Origin: RCIO01 sp965232405
GTDB taxonomy: Bacteria; Pseudomonadota; Alphaproteobacteria; Rhizobiales; Rhizobiaceae
Length of the DNA: 64,000 nt
Reading direction: 5' to 3'
NCBI GenBank assembly: GCA_965232405.1
Contig: OZ246966.1
Span: 1,178,001 to 1,242,000 of the forward strand
Shown here: positions 45,334-54,300 of the stretch, one piece after another
Layout of the letters: each line of letters opens with the position of its first letter
Numbering within the stretch: position 1 is the stretch's first letter
Program-made: the position numbers and the translations under genes
Notes under the pieces: model-generated
What the model was told of the DNA's origin: nothing
Database searches by the model: none
Seen by the model: the letters and a program-made list of their open reading frames with translations, nothing else

Positions 45334-46323
45334 CTACATTTCGACGACCACCCGGCCGCGTATCTTGCCCTCAACGATATCGCGGGCAGCAGGGATAATC
45401 CCGTCAAACGGGATCCGCGCCGACAGGGCGGCAAGTTTCTTGTGGTCTAGATCGTTGACAATGCGCTTCCAGGCCTCCAGCCGCAGCGCCTTCGGCGCCA
45501 TGACGGAATCGATGCCAAGCAGCGACACACCCCTCAGGATGAACGGCGCCACCGATGCCGGCAGGTCCATGCCCTGCGCCAGACCGCAGGCAGCAACAGC
45601 GCCGCCATACTGGGTCTGCGCCAGCACATTGGCCAGCGTGTGGCTGCCCACTGCATCGACGCCGCCAGCCCAACGTTCCTTGCCCATCGGGCGCCCGGGC
45701 TCCGACAATTCAGCGCGGTCGATGATCTCGGCTGCGCCCAGTTCCTTGAGATAATCCGCCTCGGCGGCGCGGCCGGTGGACGCGACTATGTGATAGCCAA
45801 GCTTGGCCAGCACGGCGACCGCGACCGACCCGACACCACCGGCAGCACCCGTGACGATGACCGGGCCGCGCTCCGGCAATATGCCGTGGCGCTCCAGCGC
45901 CATGACGCACAGCATGGCCGTGTAACCCGCCGTACCGACAGCCATCGCGTCGGCTGCAGACATGCCGTCTGGCAGCGGCACCAGCCAGTCGCCCGACACA
46001 CGCGCCTTTCCTGCATAAGCGCCATAATGCGTTTCGCCGACGCCCCAGCCATTGAGCACCACCTTGTCTCCGGGGTGCCAGTCGGGATGATCGGAGGCCG
46101 TCACCGTTCCGGCGAAATCGATGCCGGGGATCATCGGAGAGCGGCGGATCACCGGCGATTTGCCGGTTATCGCCAGCCCGTCCTTGTAATTCACCGTGGT
46201 CGCCTCGACCGCGACGGTGACATCGCCCTCCATCAGATCGTCCTCGGTCAGGTCGACGACGTCGACCGTCTGGGACTTGTCCTCATTGCGCGTAACCAGA
46301 ATGGCCCTGAAACTCTCCGACAT
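45334..46323 (-). CDS. acuI: Acrylyl-CoA reductase AcuI / YhdH-family quinone oxidoreductase
   Basis: A 329-residue medium-chain dehydrogenase/reductase without zinc ligands. It has VNYKDGLAITG, the NADPH loop VTGAAGGVGSVAVAVLAKLG and ASTGRAAEADYLKELGA, all typical of YhdH/AcuI. ATG 46323 is chosen over a longer frame because it begins the conserved domain. AcuI reduces acryloyl-CoA to propionyl-CoA and protects from this electrophile. The gene is single, 61 bases downstream of lspA. Confidence 0.88.
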   Translation of the reverse strand: MSESFRAILVTRNEDKSQTVDVVDLTEDDLMEGDVTVAVEATTVNYKDGLAITGKSPVIRRSPMIPGIDFAGTVTASDHPDWHPGDKVVLNGWGVGETHYGAYAGKARVSGDWLVPLPDGMSAADAMAVGTAGYTAMLCVMALERHGILPERGPVIVTGAAGGVGSVAVAVLAKLGYHIVASTGRAAEADYLKELGAAEIIDRAELSEPGRPMGKERWAGGVDAVGSHTLANVLAQTQYGGAVAACGLAQGMDLPASVAPFILRGVSLLGIDSVMAPKALRLEAWKRIVNDLDHKKLAALSARIPFDGIIPAARDIVEGKIRGRVVVEM

Positions 46324-46384
46324 GTCGCTCCCTGCGTGTTTGGCGGGTGTTTGAACAAGAAAATGCGGCGGCTGGCGCGCCGGG

Positions 46385-46876
46385 TCAATCTCGGTCAGCG
46401 GCGTCGGCGGTCGCACCGCGCCGCCAGTCGACGATTTCCTGCAGGATCACCAGACCCGCGCCGACCGTGATGGCCGCATCGGCGAGATTGAATACGGCGA
46501 AGGACCAGCCCGGCGTGTGAAACAGCACATAGTCGACCACATAACCGAGCACGGCGCGGTCTATCAAATTGCCGACAGCGCCGCCGATGATGAATGCGAA
46601 GCCCAGCCGCGCGATCATCTGGTGCGAACCGGATTTGAAGGACAGCCAGGCGATGAAGGCCAGCACCGCCAGCACCAGCAGGATCAGCAACCAGTCCTGC
46701 GAACCCGCAAACATCGAAAACGCCACACCGGTGTTATGCGTCCGGTAGAGCGACAGGAACGGCAGCAGCTCGATCTGCTCGTGCATCGCCAAACCGGTCT
46801 CGACCAGCCGCTTGATGATCTGGTCGAGCGCCACGACTGCCACGCAGGCCAGACCGTAGGTGAAGAGCGCCCGCAT
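46385..46876 (-). CDS. lspA: Lipoprotein signal peptidase
   Basis: A 163-residue membrane protease with four helices. The catalytic aspartates lie in GGAVGNLIDRAVLGYVVDYV, the family signature. It cleaves the signal peptide of prolipoproteins at the diacylglyceryl-Cys in the inner membrane. Its ATG overlaps the stop of the upstream RNA methyltransferase gene by one base, so the two are coupled. Confidence 0.96.
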   Translation of the reverse strand: MRALFTYGLACVAVVALDQIIKRLVETGLAMHEQIELLPFLSLYRTHNTGVAFSMFAGSQDWLLILLVLAVLAFIAWLSFKSGSHQMIARLGFAFIIGGAVGNLIDRAVLGYVVDYVLFHTPGWSFAVFNLADAAITVGAGLVILQEIVDWRRGATADAADRD

Positions 46877-47718
46877 CAGCCGCCAACCTTCAGTGCGTTG
46901 CGGCGAACTTCGAACAGCATCACCCCGGTCGCCACCGAGAGGTTGAGCGAGTCGGCACGGCCCGATTGCGGGATCAGCACCAGCCTGTCGCAGCTTTGCG
47001 CCAGATCGTCGGGCAGTCCCTGCTGTTCATTGCCCATCAGAAGCACCACCGGTCCCGGCTCATAGTCGACCTCGCGATAGTCGACCGCTCCCTTGAGATG
47101 GGTTCCCACCATCAGCCCGTCAAAGCCCTTGCGCCAACCAACGAATGTGTCGGCTGCCGTCCGCGCCAAAGGCACGGCGAAAATGGAACCCATCGAGGCG
47201 CGAACCGCCTCCAGCGAATAGGGATCTGTCGTGTCGCCGACCAGTATGACGCCCGCAGCGCCAACGGCATCAGCGGTGCGGATAATCGTGCCCAGATTGC
47301 CCGGATCGCGCACCCGGTCCAAAGCGACCCAGACTTCGCCCGGTTGCGGGTGGATTTCACCCAGTGGGCGATAATGCTGCGCGAACACGCCGATAACTGC
47401 CTGCGGATTGTCGCGACGGGTGATCGCGGTCAGCACCTTTTCGCTGGCTTCCAGCACCAGTCCGCCGGCGGCAACCGTGCGCGCAGCCACCTTGCCGATT
47501 GCCGGGTTTTCCTTGCCGGATTTGGCGATCACCAGCGTCTTGATCGTCCAGCCGAGATCGAGTGCCTCGATCACCAGCTTGAGACCTTCGGCCATGAAGG
47601 TGCCGGACTGGTCGCGATATTTCTTGATGCCGAGCGCGCGGATGTCCTTCACCACCGGATTTGCGGTGCTGGTGACTTCCTTCACCTGACCCGGAGCGCC
47701 CGGACGTTGCCCCGTCAT
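46876..47718 (-). CDS. TrmH/SpoU family RNA 2'-O-methyltransferase
   Basis: A 280-residue SPOUT methyltransferase. The N-terminal substrate-binding domain starts STANPVVKDIRALGIKKYR. The knotted SAM domain has LDRVRDPGNLGTIIRTADAVGA, VVLLMGNEQQGLPDDL and the C-terminal knot IPQSGRADSLNLSVATGVMLFE (motifs 1-3). The target is rRNA or tRNA, not definable here. It overlaps lspA by one base and the upstream methyltransferase by four. Confidence 0.92.
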   Translation of the reverse strand: MTGQRPGAPGQVKEVTSTANPVVKDIRALGIKKYRDQSGTFMAEGLKLVIEALDLGWTIKTLVIAKSGKENPAIGKVAARTVAAGGLVLEASEKVLTAITRRDNPQAVIGVFAQHYRPLGEIHPQPGEVWVALDRVRDPGNLGTIIRTADAVGAAGVILVGDTTDPYSLEAVRASMGSIFAVPLARTAADTFVGWRKGFDGLMVGTHLKGAVDYREVDYEPGPVVLLMGNEQQGLPDDLAQSCDRLVLIPQSGRADSLNLSVATGVMLFEVRRNALKVGG

Positions 47719-48788
47719 TGCGCCACCCAGCGTGAGAACATCGAAGTTGAAAGCGCCCTTCCCGCCGACTGTTCGCGAATGATCAGTTCACCGGATTCCA
47801 CCGTTCCGCCCTTGCCGGCCATCGCGCCGCGCAAAAGCCCGTGAATGGCAAAAAACGATGAGCGGACCGCGTAGGCGGTCAGCACGATTGCCAGCGGTTT
47901 CGGGGTCAGGATTTCGCGGCACAGATCGACCATATGAGGCAGGTCGTCGAACAGTTGCCAGACCTCCCCCTTCGGTCCGCGGCCATAGGCGGGCGGGTCG
48001 AGGAGGAGGATGTCATATCTGTTTCCGCGGCGAACCTCGCGCTCGGCAAAGCGCATCGCGTCCTCGCAGATCCAGCGCACCGGCTTGTCTTCCAGCCCGG
48101 CTATCGCCTGGTTTTCGCGCGCCCAGCCGATCGCCTTTTTGGAGGCATCAACATGCGTCACCTCGGCCCCGGCTTGTGCGGCTACCAGCGAGGCAAGCCC
48201 GGTATACCCAAACAGGTTCAACACCTTGACCGGCCGCCCCGCGGAGCGGATCAGTTCCGCCATGTGGCGCCAGTGCGAAGCCTGCTCGGGAAACACGCCG
48301 ACATGGCGGAATGAGGTGAAACGGCCGAGATAGTCGATCCCATCATGCACCATCGGCCAGGTCTCGCCCAACGGCGTTCTGGGAAACCGCCAGCGGCCGA
48401 GACCTTCCTCGTCGGTGTCGCCAGTGAAGACGGCGTCGGCATTGTCCCAGTCGGACTGCTTGAGCGCGCGCGGCCAGATCGCCTGGCCTTCCGGCCGCAC
48501 AACCCGATATTCGCCGAAGCGTTCCAGCTTTTCGCCGTCACCGGAATCCAGCAGGGCGTAATTGTCGTTCGCTTCGACCTCGAGGATGACCGGCAGACGC
48601 TCGCCGGGCAACGCACCCTGCCGGAATGCCGGGCGCGGGCGCTGCTCCTGGCGCGGCTGGCTTTCGGCGCTCGCGCTGCGTGCTTCGCCCTGGCCGCGCG
48701 CGGGTTTGCGACCGCCCCGGCCGCTGGAGGCGATTCCCTCCCGGCCCGGCCGACGGTCGGCGCGCTTCTTGTTGCGGCTGGGTTTCAC
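47715..48788 (-). CDS. Class I SAM-dependent methyltransferase (RlmI/YccW-like)
   Basis: A 357-residue protein. GTG 48788 is chosen because GGAGA lies 8 bases upstream; a longer frame would run under the divergent caspase gene. Residues 1-60 are an Arg/Gly/Gln-rich disordered basic tail. The catalytic domain has KVLNLFGYTGLASLVAAQAG, THVDASKKAIGWARENQ and the motif IV LLLDPPAYGRGPKGEVW (DPPAYG). This is the pattern of 23S rRNA m5C or related RNA base methyltransferases (PF10672 group). It overlaps the TrmH gene by four bases. Confidence 0.87.
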   Translation of the reverse strand: MKPSRNKKRADRRPGREGIASSGRGGRKPARGQGEARSASAESQPRQEQRPRPAFRQGALPGERLPVILEVEANDNYALLDSGDGEKLERFGEYRVVRPEGQAIWPRALKQSDWDNADAVFTGDTDEEGLGRWRFPRTPLGETWPMVHDGIDYLGRFTSFRHVGVFPEQASHWRHMAELIRSAGRPVKVLNLFGYTGLASLVAAQAGAEVTHVDASKKAIGWARENQAIAGLEDKPVRWICEDAMRFAEREVRRGNRYDILLLDPPAYGRGPKGEVWQLFDDLPHMVDLCREILTPKPLAIVLTAYAVRSSFFAIHGLLRGAMAGKGGTVESGELIIREQSAGRALSTSMFSRWVAQ

Positions 48789-48937
48789 CCTGGGCTTCTC
48801 CGAATAGTGGCGGCGCTTGTGACACAGGGCCGAAATGCGTGCAACGCCGGTGCGTAACCATTCGATTGCTTCACGCCTTGGTTTCTCCGAATTTCCGGTC
48901 AGTATTGGGGTGGGCACCAGCGGGTTTGGGAACTGAA

Positions 48938-50659
48938 ATGAGCGATCTTGGTCGACGGCTTTCCGCCAATTCCCTTTCGACATTCCTTCTTGCGGCGATG
49001 CTAGCCTTGCTAGCACTCGGCTCGGGGTCGGCGCAGGCGGCAATGGCCCCGCTCGAACGGCTGAAGGAAGCCGAAGAGCAACGGCAGGTCGAAATCGATG
49101 AATTGAAAGCGACGCTCGAAGCGTTGCGATCCCTGCCGCCCATCGGCGGCCGCAACGACGGCGATCAGAAACGGGTTGCGCTTGTGGTGGGCAACAACGA
49201 CTACGCCGAGCTCAAGGATCTCGACAAGGCTGTTGGCGACGCCAATACGATTAGCGGAGCGCTCCGCGATCTCGGATTTTCGGTCACATCTCTGGAAGAT
49301 CTCGGCGTCGACGATTTCGACGTGGCGCTGGCCGATTTCTACGACAGCATCGAAGAAGGCGACATCGCCTTCTTCTTTTATGCCGGCCACGGCATTGCCG
49401 CTGAGGGCGTGAATTACCTTCTTCCCGTCGACATGCCCGAAATCAAGGCGTCTGAAGTACGGCGCGTCCAGCGAAACGCAATCGACGCGACCCGCATCGT
49501 CTCGGAAATCACCGCGCGCGGCGCACAGCTCGCCTTCGTCGTGCTCGATGCCTGCCGCGACGATCCCTTCCCGCAGCACGATACGCGCGGCGCAACCAAG
49601 GCTGGTGGTCTGGCGCGGATGACGCCTGACCCCGGCGCTTTCGTCATCTATTCGGCCGGCACCGGCCAGACCGCGCTCGACCGGCTTTCGCCCCAGGACG
49701 ACAATCCGAATTCGATCTTCACCCGCAAGTTCTGGCCGATCCTGACGACGCCGGGCATGCCGATCGTCGAAATCGCCAAGCGCACGCAGGTGGAGGTCAA
49801 ATCACTCGCCGACAAGGTGAAACATGATCAGGCGCCAGCCTATTACGACCAGGTGATCGGCCAGTTCTATTTTCGCGCGCCGGAACCTGAACTCTACGGG
49901 CTGGTTATCGGCATCGACGACTATGCCCACCTTCCCAAGTTAAGGGGCGCGGTAAACGATGCCCAACTCATTGCAGGTGTATTGCGCGACGCTGGCGCGG
50001 CCGACGTCGTCGAAATCCTCGACCATGATGCCCGCCCGCAGTTCATCGAATTTGCCTGGAACCAGTTGGTGCGCAGCGCCAAACCCGGCGACACTCTTGT
50101 CTTTTCCTACTCGGGTTCAAGCGGCAGCCTTCCGGCTCCCGACTCGAGCACAGAAGCAGACGGCGCGGACGAACTCCTGACACTCACCGAAACCCGGTAT
50201 GACGCGGCCACCAACACAATCCTGGAGAGCGAAGTCATCTCCGACGACAAGCTTACCGAATGGATGGAGCGCGCCGCCGAAAAGAACCTCAACGTCGTGC
50301 TTCTCATCGATGGCTGCCATGCAGGCGGGCTGCTCGACCGGACATTCGCCAATATCAGCTTTGTCGGCGCCAGCGCCGAAGACGAACTGGTCGGGGAATA
50401 CCTGATCGACGACCACTATCACGGCATCGTCAGCGTCGGCTTCGCCGAAGGCTTGAGGGGCGCTGCAGACGTGAACGGAGACGGCTTCGTTACTCAGAAG
50501 GAGCTGTTTGCGTTTCTGGACCTGGAAACGGCGGAATTTCTGCAAACGCAATCACAGTCCGCCTATCGGCAGAATCCGCAATTCTTCCCGGAAATTGGGA
50601 ACTCAGCGGCCGATCTGGCGCTGTTTCGCGTCTCAGGGGAACCTGCGTCCGGAAGGTAG
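48938..50659 (+). CDS. Secreted tandem caspase-like (peptidase C14) protein with EF-hand loop
   Basis: A 573-residue protein. Residues 1-35 look like a signal peptide or anchor (LSTFLLAAMLALLALGSGSAQA), then comes a short coiled coil (about 37-65). Caspase domain 1 starts KRVALVVGNNDYAEL; the dyad is His151 (FFYAGHGI) and Cys206 (VLDACRDDPF). Domain 2 starts LYGLVIGIDDYAHL; Cys460 is kept (LIDGCHAGG), but the His position is Ser394 in FSYSGSSGS. A canonical EF-hand loop, D511-V-N-G-D515-G-F-V-T-Q-K-E522, follows. One active plus one pseudo-caspase is the simple reading. The gene stands alone, divergent from the methyltransferase and converging on the OCD gene. Target unknown. Confidence 0.88.
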   Translation: MSDLGRRLSANSLSTFLLAAMLALLALGSGSAQAAMAPLERLKEAEEQRQVEIDELKATLEALRSLPPIGGRNDGDQKRVALVVGNNDYAELKDLDKAVGDANTISGALRDLGFSVTSLEDLGVDDFDVALADFYDSIEEGDIAFFFYAGHGIAAEGVNYLLPVDMPEIKASEVRRVQRNAIDATRIVSEITARGAQLAFVVLDACRDDPFPQHDTRGATKAGGLARMTPDPGAFVIYSAGTGQTALDRLSPQDDNPNSIFTRKFWPILTTPGMPIVEIAKRTQVEVKSLADKVKHDQAPAYYDQVIGQFYFRAPEPELYGLVIGIDDYAHLPKLRGAVNDAQLIAGVLRDAGAADVVEILDHDARPQFIEFAWNQLVRSAKPGDTLVFSYSGSSGSLPAPDSSTEADGADELLTLTETRYDAATNTILESEVISDDKLTEWMERAAEKNLNVVLLIDGCHAGGLLDRTFANISFVGASAEDELVGEYLIDDHYHGIVSVGFAEGLRGAADVNGDGFVTQKELFAFLDLETAEFLQTQSQSAYRQNPQFFPEIGNSAADLALFRVSGEPASGR

Positions 50660-50664
50660 CAGCG

Positions 50665-51624
50665 TCAGGCGCGCTCGTTGACGTGGATTGCAGCCACGAA
50701 GTCTTCGAGCGCCGCCCCGACCGACTTGAACAGCGTGATCTCGTCGTCGCTCTCGCGACCCTTCACCTCGCCGCGCGTCAGCTGGAAAAGATCGCCCTTG
50801 ATGTCGGCTTCGCTCAGCGCGCCTGAGGCAACCGCCTGGACGATATCGCCCGCCTCCTTCAGCGCGCCGCCGCGCGTGTCGACATAGACCCGCGCCTTCC
50901 GAACCGCTTCATCGTCGCTCTCGCGCATTGTCGGCGAAAATGCGCCGACCAGATCGACATGGGTTCCAGGCTTCAATGAGGTGCCATGCACCAGCGGTAC
51001 GGTCGAGATGGTCGCGGCGCTGACGATGTCCGTTTCGCCAAGGGCGACGTCGATGTCATCGACGGCTTTGGCGTCGAAACCGTCTTGCAACAATTCCTCG
51101 GCCAGCCGGTCGGCCTTGTCCCGGTTGCGGTTCCACACCGAAACCTTGCGGATTGGCCGTACGGCGGCGTGCGCACGCACCAGAAACGGCGCCAAAGCGC
51201 CGGCCCCCAGCATCAGCAATCGACTGGAATCCTGTCTCGCCAGATAGTCCGACGCCAGGGCGGAGGCGGTTGCAGTGCGCCACAGCGTCAGTCGCTGGCC
51301 GTCGATCAGGGCCTCCGGCTCGCCGGTCTGGCCGTCGAGCAGGAGATATTGCGCCATCACGGCGGGCTTGCCGATTGAGTTGTTGTCGGGCGAGACGGTG
51401 GCGATCTTGACGCCGATATGGCCGTTGCCCTCGGCGCCGGTTGCCGAAAAATCGGTCCAAGCCGGCATCAGGAGCAGTGTCGAGGGCTGGCCTTCGGGCC
51501 GTTCTACCGTGTGATGGTGGCGCACCGGCTGGATGGCGCCCTTGCGGAAACCCTCGCGCAGGACTTCGACCAGCGCGGCGAAATCAAGCGCGCGGTCAAC
51601 GTCTTGGGCGGAGATGATGCGCAT
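50665..51624 (-). CDS. Ornithine cyclodeaminase/mu-crystallin family protein
   Basis: A 319-residue OCD-family protein. It has LIDGQRLTLWRTATASALASDYLAR with the family Arg, the Rossmann loop LLMLGAGALAPFLVRAHAAV and HVDLVGAFSPTMRESDDEAV with the conserved Asp. The family contains ornithine cyclodeaminase, pyrroline-2-carboxylate reductase, alanine dehydrogenase and others, so the substrate is open. Its stop lies 5 bases from that of the caspase gene. Confidence 0.87.
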   Translation of the reverse strand: MRIISAQDVDRALDFAALVEVLREGFRKGAIQPVRHHHTVERPEGQPSTLLLMPAWTDFSATGAEGNGHIGVKIATVSPDNNSIGKPAVMAQYLLLDGQTGEPEALIDGQRLTLWRTATASALASDYLARQDSSRLLMLGAGALAPFLVRAHAAVRPIRKVSVWNRNRDKADRLAEELLQDGFDAKAVDDIDVALGETDIVSAATISTVPLVHGTSLKPGTHVDLVGAFSPTMRESDDEAVRKARVYVDTRGGALKEAGDIVQAVASGALSEADIKGDLFQLTRGEVKGRESDDEITLFKSVGAALEDFVAAIHVNERA

Positions 51625-51635
51625 TCTGCAGCGGC

Positions 51636-51953
51636 TCAGGCGCCGGGTTTCGGCAGGGCGTTGCCTGAAACCTGTGGCGGCTGGTTGCGCAGGTTGCGTA
51701 GCTCGGCGTCACGCTGGCGCGCCAGCCGGCGATAATGGCCCTGCCGTATCCACGTGGCGACGGAACCGATGATCAGCCCCATCGCAATTGCCGCGAACAG
51801 GAACACGAAGAGCGGCGCCTCGACCGTGAGGCCGGGATTGCCCGGGTTGAACGGATCGATGGTGAACGGCACGGATGTGCGGTTGGCCACCGCCAGCGCG
51901 GTCAGGATGACCGCCAGCGGCAGAAAAAACACGAAAACGAGAATTCGGTTCAT
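51636..51953 (-). CDS. LapA-domain membrane protein
   Basis: A 105-residue protein with two membrane helices (about 5-22 and 45-68), a short periplasmic loop (NRTSVPFTIDPFNPG) and a cytoplasmic tail with RLARQRDAELRNLR coiled coil. This is the LapA (YciS, DUF1049) layout. In E. coli LapAB tunes LPS synthesis by controlling LpxC stability. It lies just after ihfB, the usual position in alphaproteobacteria. Confidence 0.85.
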   Translation of the reverse strand: MNRILVFVFFLPLAVILTALAVANRTSVPFTIDPFNPGNPGLTVEAPLFVFLFAAIAMGLIIGSVATWIRQGHYRRLARQRDAELRNLRNQPPQVSGNALPKPGA

Positions 51954-52008
51954 TGCACGTCCACCGTATCGGGGAATTTGTCCCGAAGCCGGTCAACCGG
52001 TCGGGCTG

Positions 52009-52296
52009 CTAACTACTGCCCCCGTTCAGACGCTCGCGCAACTCCTTGCCGGTCTTGAAAAAGGGAATCCACTTCTCCTCGACCTCGACCGACTCTCCCG
52101 TGCGCGGGTTGCGGCCAATGCGGGCCGGGCGATTCTTGACCGAAAACGCGCCAAATCCGCGCAGCTCGACCCTGTTGCCCTCGGCAAGCGCCACCGTAAT
52201 CTCTTCAAATATCGCATTCACGATGTTTTCGACATCGCGCAGAAATAGGTGCGGATTCCGGTTTGCGATCGTCTGGACCAGTTCCGACTTGATCAT
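52009..52296 (-). CDS. ihfB: Integration host factor subunit beta
   Basis: A 95-residue HU/IHF family protein. The DNA-binding arm GRNPRTGESV with its intercalating proline, and ELRGFGAFSVKNRPAR, are the IHF-beta signature. It bends DNA as a heterodimer with IhfA, which is not in the window. sppA lies upstream and the LapA gene downstream on the same strand. Confidence 0.96.
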   Translation of the reverse strand: MIKSELVQTIANRNPHLFLRDVENIVNAIFEEITVALAEGNRVELRGFGAFSVKNRPARIGRNPRTGESVEVEEKWIPFFKTGKELRERLNGGSS

Positions 52297-52364
52297 AGCT
52301 ACCCCTCCTCGCTAGAGCGCCACTGTCGCCTTATCGGGATGATTTTTATGAACTTTTACGCCGA

Positions 52365-53330
52365 TCAACGAGCCAGATCAGGTTGCCAGACCGACACCAG
52401 ACCGTCAAGGAAGATACGGTCCGCGCCGAGTTCGGAAAGCACGTCCTGACCGGCCGGCAGACCCAGGAAGCGGGCAAGCGCGCCGCCGGCGGCAGAGCCG
52501 GTCAGCCAGTCCTGCGCGCCGGCATTGGCTTTCCATTCAACGATCTTGAGGTCTTTCGAGACGCCTTTTTCTTCCAGCCAGACGCGTGCTTCATCCTCGC
52601 CGCCGAGTGCATCGATCAGCTTGTTGTCCAGCGCCTGACGGCCGGTGAAGACCGAGCCGTCGGCAAGCGCCAGAACTTCGCTGCGCGACAATGGCCGGCG
52701 ATCCTCGACCAGCCCCACGAACCAGTCATAGCTGTCCATGATCATGGAGCGGATCATCGCGCGCTCTTCCTCTGTCGTCGGGCTGAATGGCGAAGGTTCG
52801 GCCTTGAGCGGCGACGACTTCACACCCTCCAGCTTGACGCCGATCTTGTCCATCAGGCCGGTAACGTCGGGAAACTGGAACAGGACACCGATCGAACCCA
52901 CGATCGAAGACTGGCGTGCAACGATGTGGTCGCTGGCGCTCGAGATCATGTAACCGGCCGAAGCGGCCAGCGTTCCCACCTGCGCAACGACAGGCTTGTC
53001 GGCCGCGATCTTGCGAACCGCCTCGTAGATGGATTCGCCGCCCGCAGTCGTTCCGCCGGGCGAATCCACGGCTAGGATCACGCCCTTCACCGATTTCGAT
53101 TTGCGGATCGCGTCCAGCCGCTTCAGCAGTTCGTCGTCCTCGGTGATCGTGCCTTCGATGCGCACCTTGGCTATGTGATCGCGCGATGTCGCGCCCAGCT
53201 GGTCGGCAAACAGGCCGAAGGCGGCGCCGGCAATGGCAATCGCGGCAATAACGATTGCCGCAACGCGCCAGAAGGTCAGTTTCCGGCGCAAGCGGCGGCG
53301 GTCGATAATCTCGTCGGCGGTATTGGGCAT
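52365..53330 (-). CDS. sppA: Signal peptide peptidase SppA (short form)
   Basis: A 321-residue membrane-anchored serine protease. One N-terminal helix (about 25-45) is followed by a single ClpP-like domain: ILAVDSPGG, GTLAASAGYMISSASD with the nucleophile Ser, and GVKSSPLKAEPSPF with the likely Lys base. The length is that of the short single-domain form. It degrades leftover signal peptides in the membrane. Confidence 0.93.
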   Translation of the reverse strand: MPNTADEIIDRRRLRRKLTFWRVAAIVIAAIAIAGAAFGLFADQLGATSRDHIAKVRIEGTITEDDELLKRLDAIRKSKSVKGVILAVDSPGGTTAGGESIYEAVRKIAADKPVVAQVGTLAASAGYMISSASDHIVARQSSIVGSIGVLFQFPDVTGLMDKIGVKLEGVKSSPLKAEPSPFSPTTEEERAMIRSMIMDSYDWFVGLVEDRRPLSRSEVLALADGSVFTGRQALDNKLIDALGGEDEARVWLEEKGVSKDLKIVEWKANAGAQDWLTGSAAGGALARFLGLPAGQDVLSELGADRIFLDGLVSVWQPDLAR

Positions 53331-53607
53331 GGCGGGCCTCGCATCGGTTGCTGACGGTCATGTAATGCAATGGCCGCGCGGGTTGAAGCCCTGTTTGCAC
53401 GCGTCGCGCACCCCAGCACCGGTGGCGGACTTTCCTTCATCCCAAAATAACCATATTGGGTTGTCATGTGCGGCGTACGGAGATTGGCTTCGTACCGGCT
53501 GACCGGCCCTGCATCATTTGCATGTGTCCGGTGCCAGGTAGCTGCTGCGTTCGACCCGAATGACCGGACCTTGAGCGTGGCGGGCGGGTTCTCGTGGCGG
53601 GACATCG

Positions 53608-54300
53608 ATGACTGACGCAACCACCATCGACATGCCGGTGCGGCGCTGGGCCCGCACGGAATCGGTGTTTGCGCGCGAGAAAAGTCACTCGCGCCGCGTC
53701 CGTTTTCTGCGTCGCGCCCTTCCGATCCTGGCAATCCTTATCCTTGCGCTGCTGGTTGCCCGCACCGTCGTCGCCTCGCTGACCGGTGTTTCCATCGTGC
53801 TTTCAGGCACCACGATCGAGCGTGGCAAGCTGATCATGGATGGTCCCCATATGAGCGGCTTCACCAGCGGCAACCGCCCGTTCGAGGTGACCGCAAAACG
53901 TGCGATCCAGGACATTACCCGCACTGAATCCGTCGATCTTGAGGGTATTGCTGCCAGACTGCCCGTCGGCGAAAAGGACTGGGCGCAGGTGGACGCTGCA
54001 ACCGGCACCCTGTTCAAGGAAACTGGCAGGCTGGCGATCACCAGCCCGACGCTGATCGAGACAACAGACGGCATGAAGGCGCGGCTGCAATCCGCGGAAC
54101 TTGAAATGGACAGCGGCAACATCCACGGCCGCGAGCAGGTTTCGATTGAAACAGGCGGATCGCATGTGACCGCCGAAACGGTGACCGTCACCGGTGGCGG
54201 CGCGCTCATGGTGTTCGAGCACAATGTGAAGATGCTTATCGAACCCGGACAGGTGACAACCGCGTCAGCCGATGGCGAGGCAACCAATGCCGAGAACTAG
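53608..54300 (+). CDS. lptC: LPS export ABC transporter periplasmic component LptC
   Basis: A 230-residue protein with one N-terminal membrane helix (about 36-58) and a periplasmic beta-jellyroll domain (PHMSGFTSGNRPFEVTAKRA, HGREQVSIETGGSHVTAETV). This is the LptC layout. It passes LPS from LptB2FG to LptA. The lptC-lptA-lptB-rpoN order is standard. The 277-base gap upstream to sppA (53331-53607) shows no gene; rnd, found here in some relatives, is absent. Confidence 0.9.
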   Translation: MTDATTIDMPVRRWARTESVFAREKSHSRRVRFLRRALPILAILILALLVARTVVASLTGVSIVLSGTTIERGKLIMDGPHMSGFTSGNRPFEVTAKRAIQDITRTESVDLEGIAARLPVGEKDWAQVDAATGTLFKETGRLAITSPTLIETTDGMKARLQSAELEMDSGNIHGREQVSIETGGSHVTAETVTVTGGGALMVFEHNVKMLIEPGQVTTASADGEATNAEN

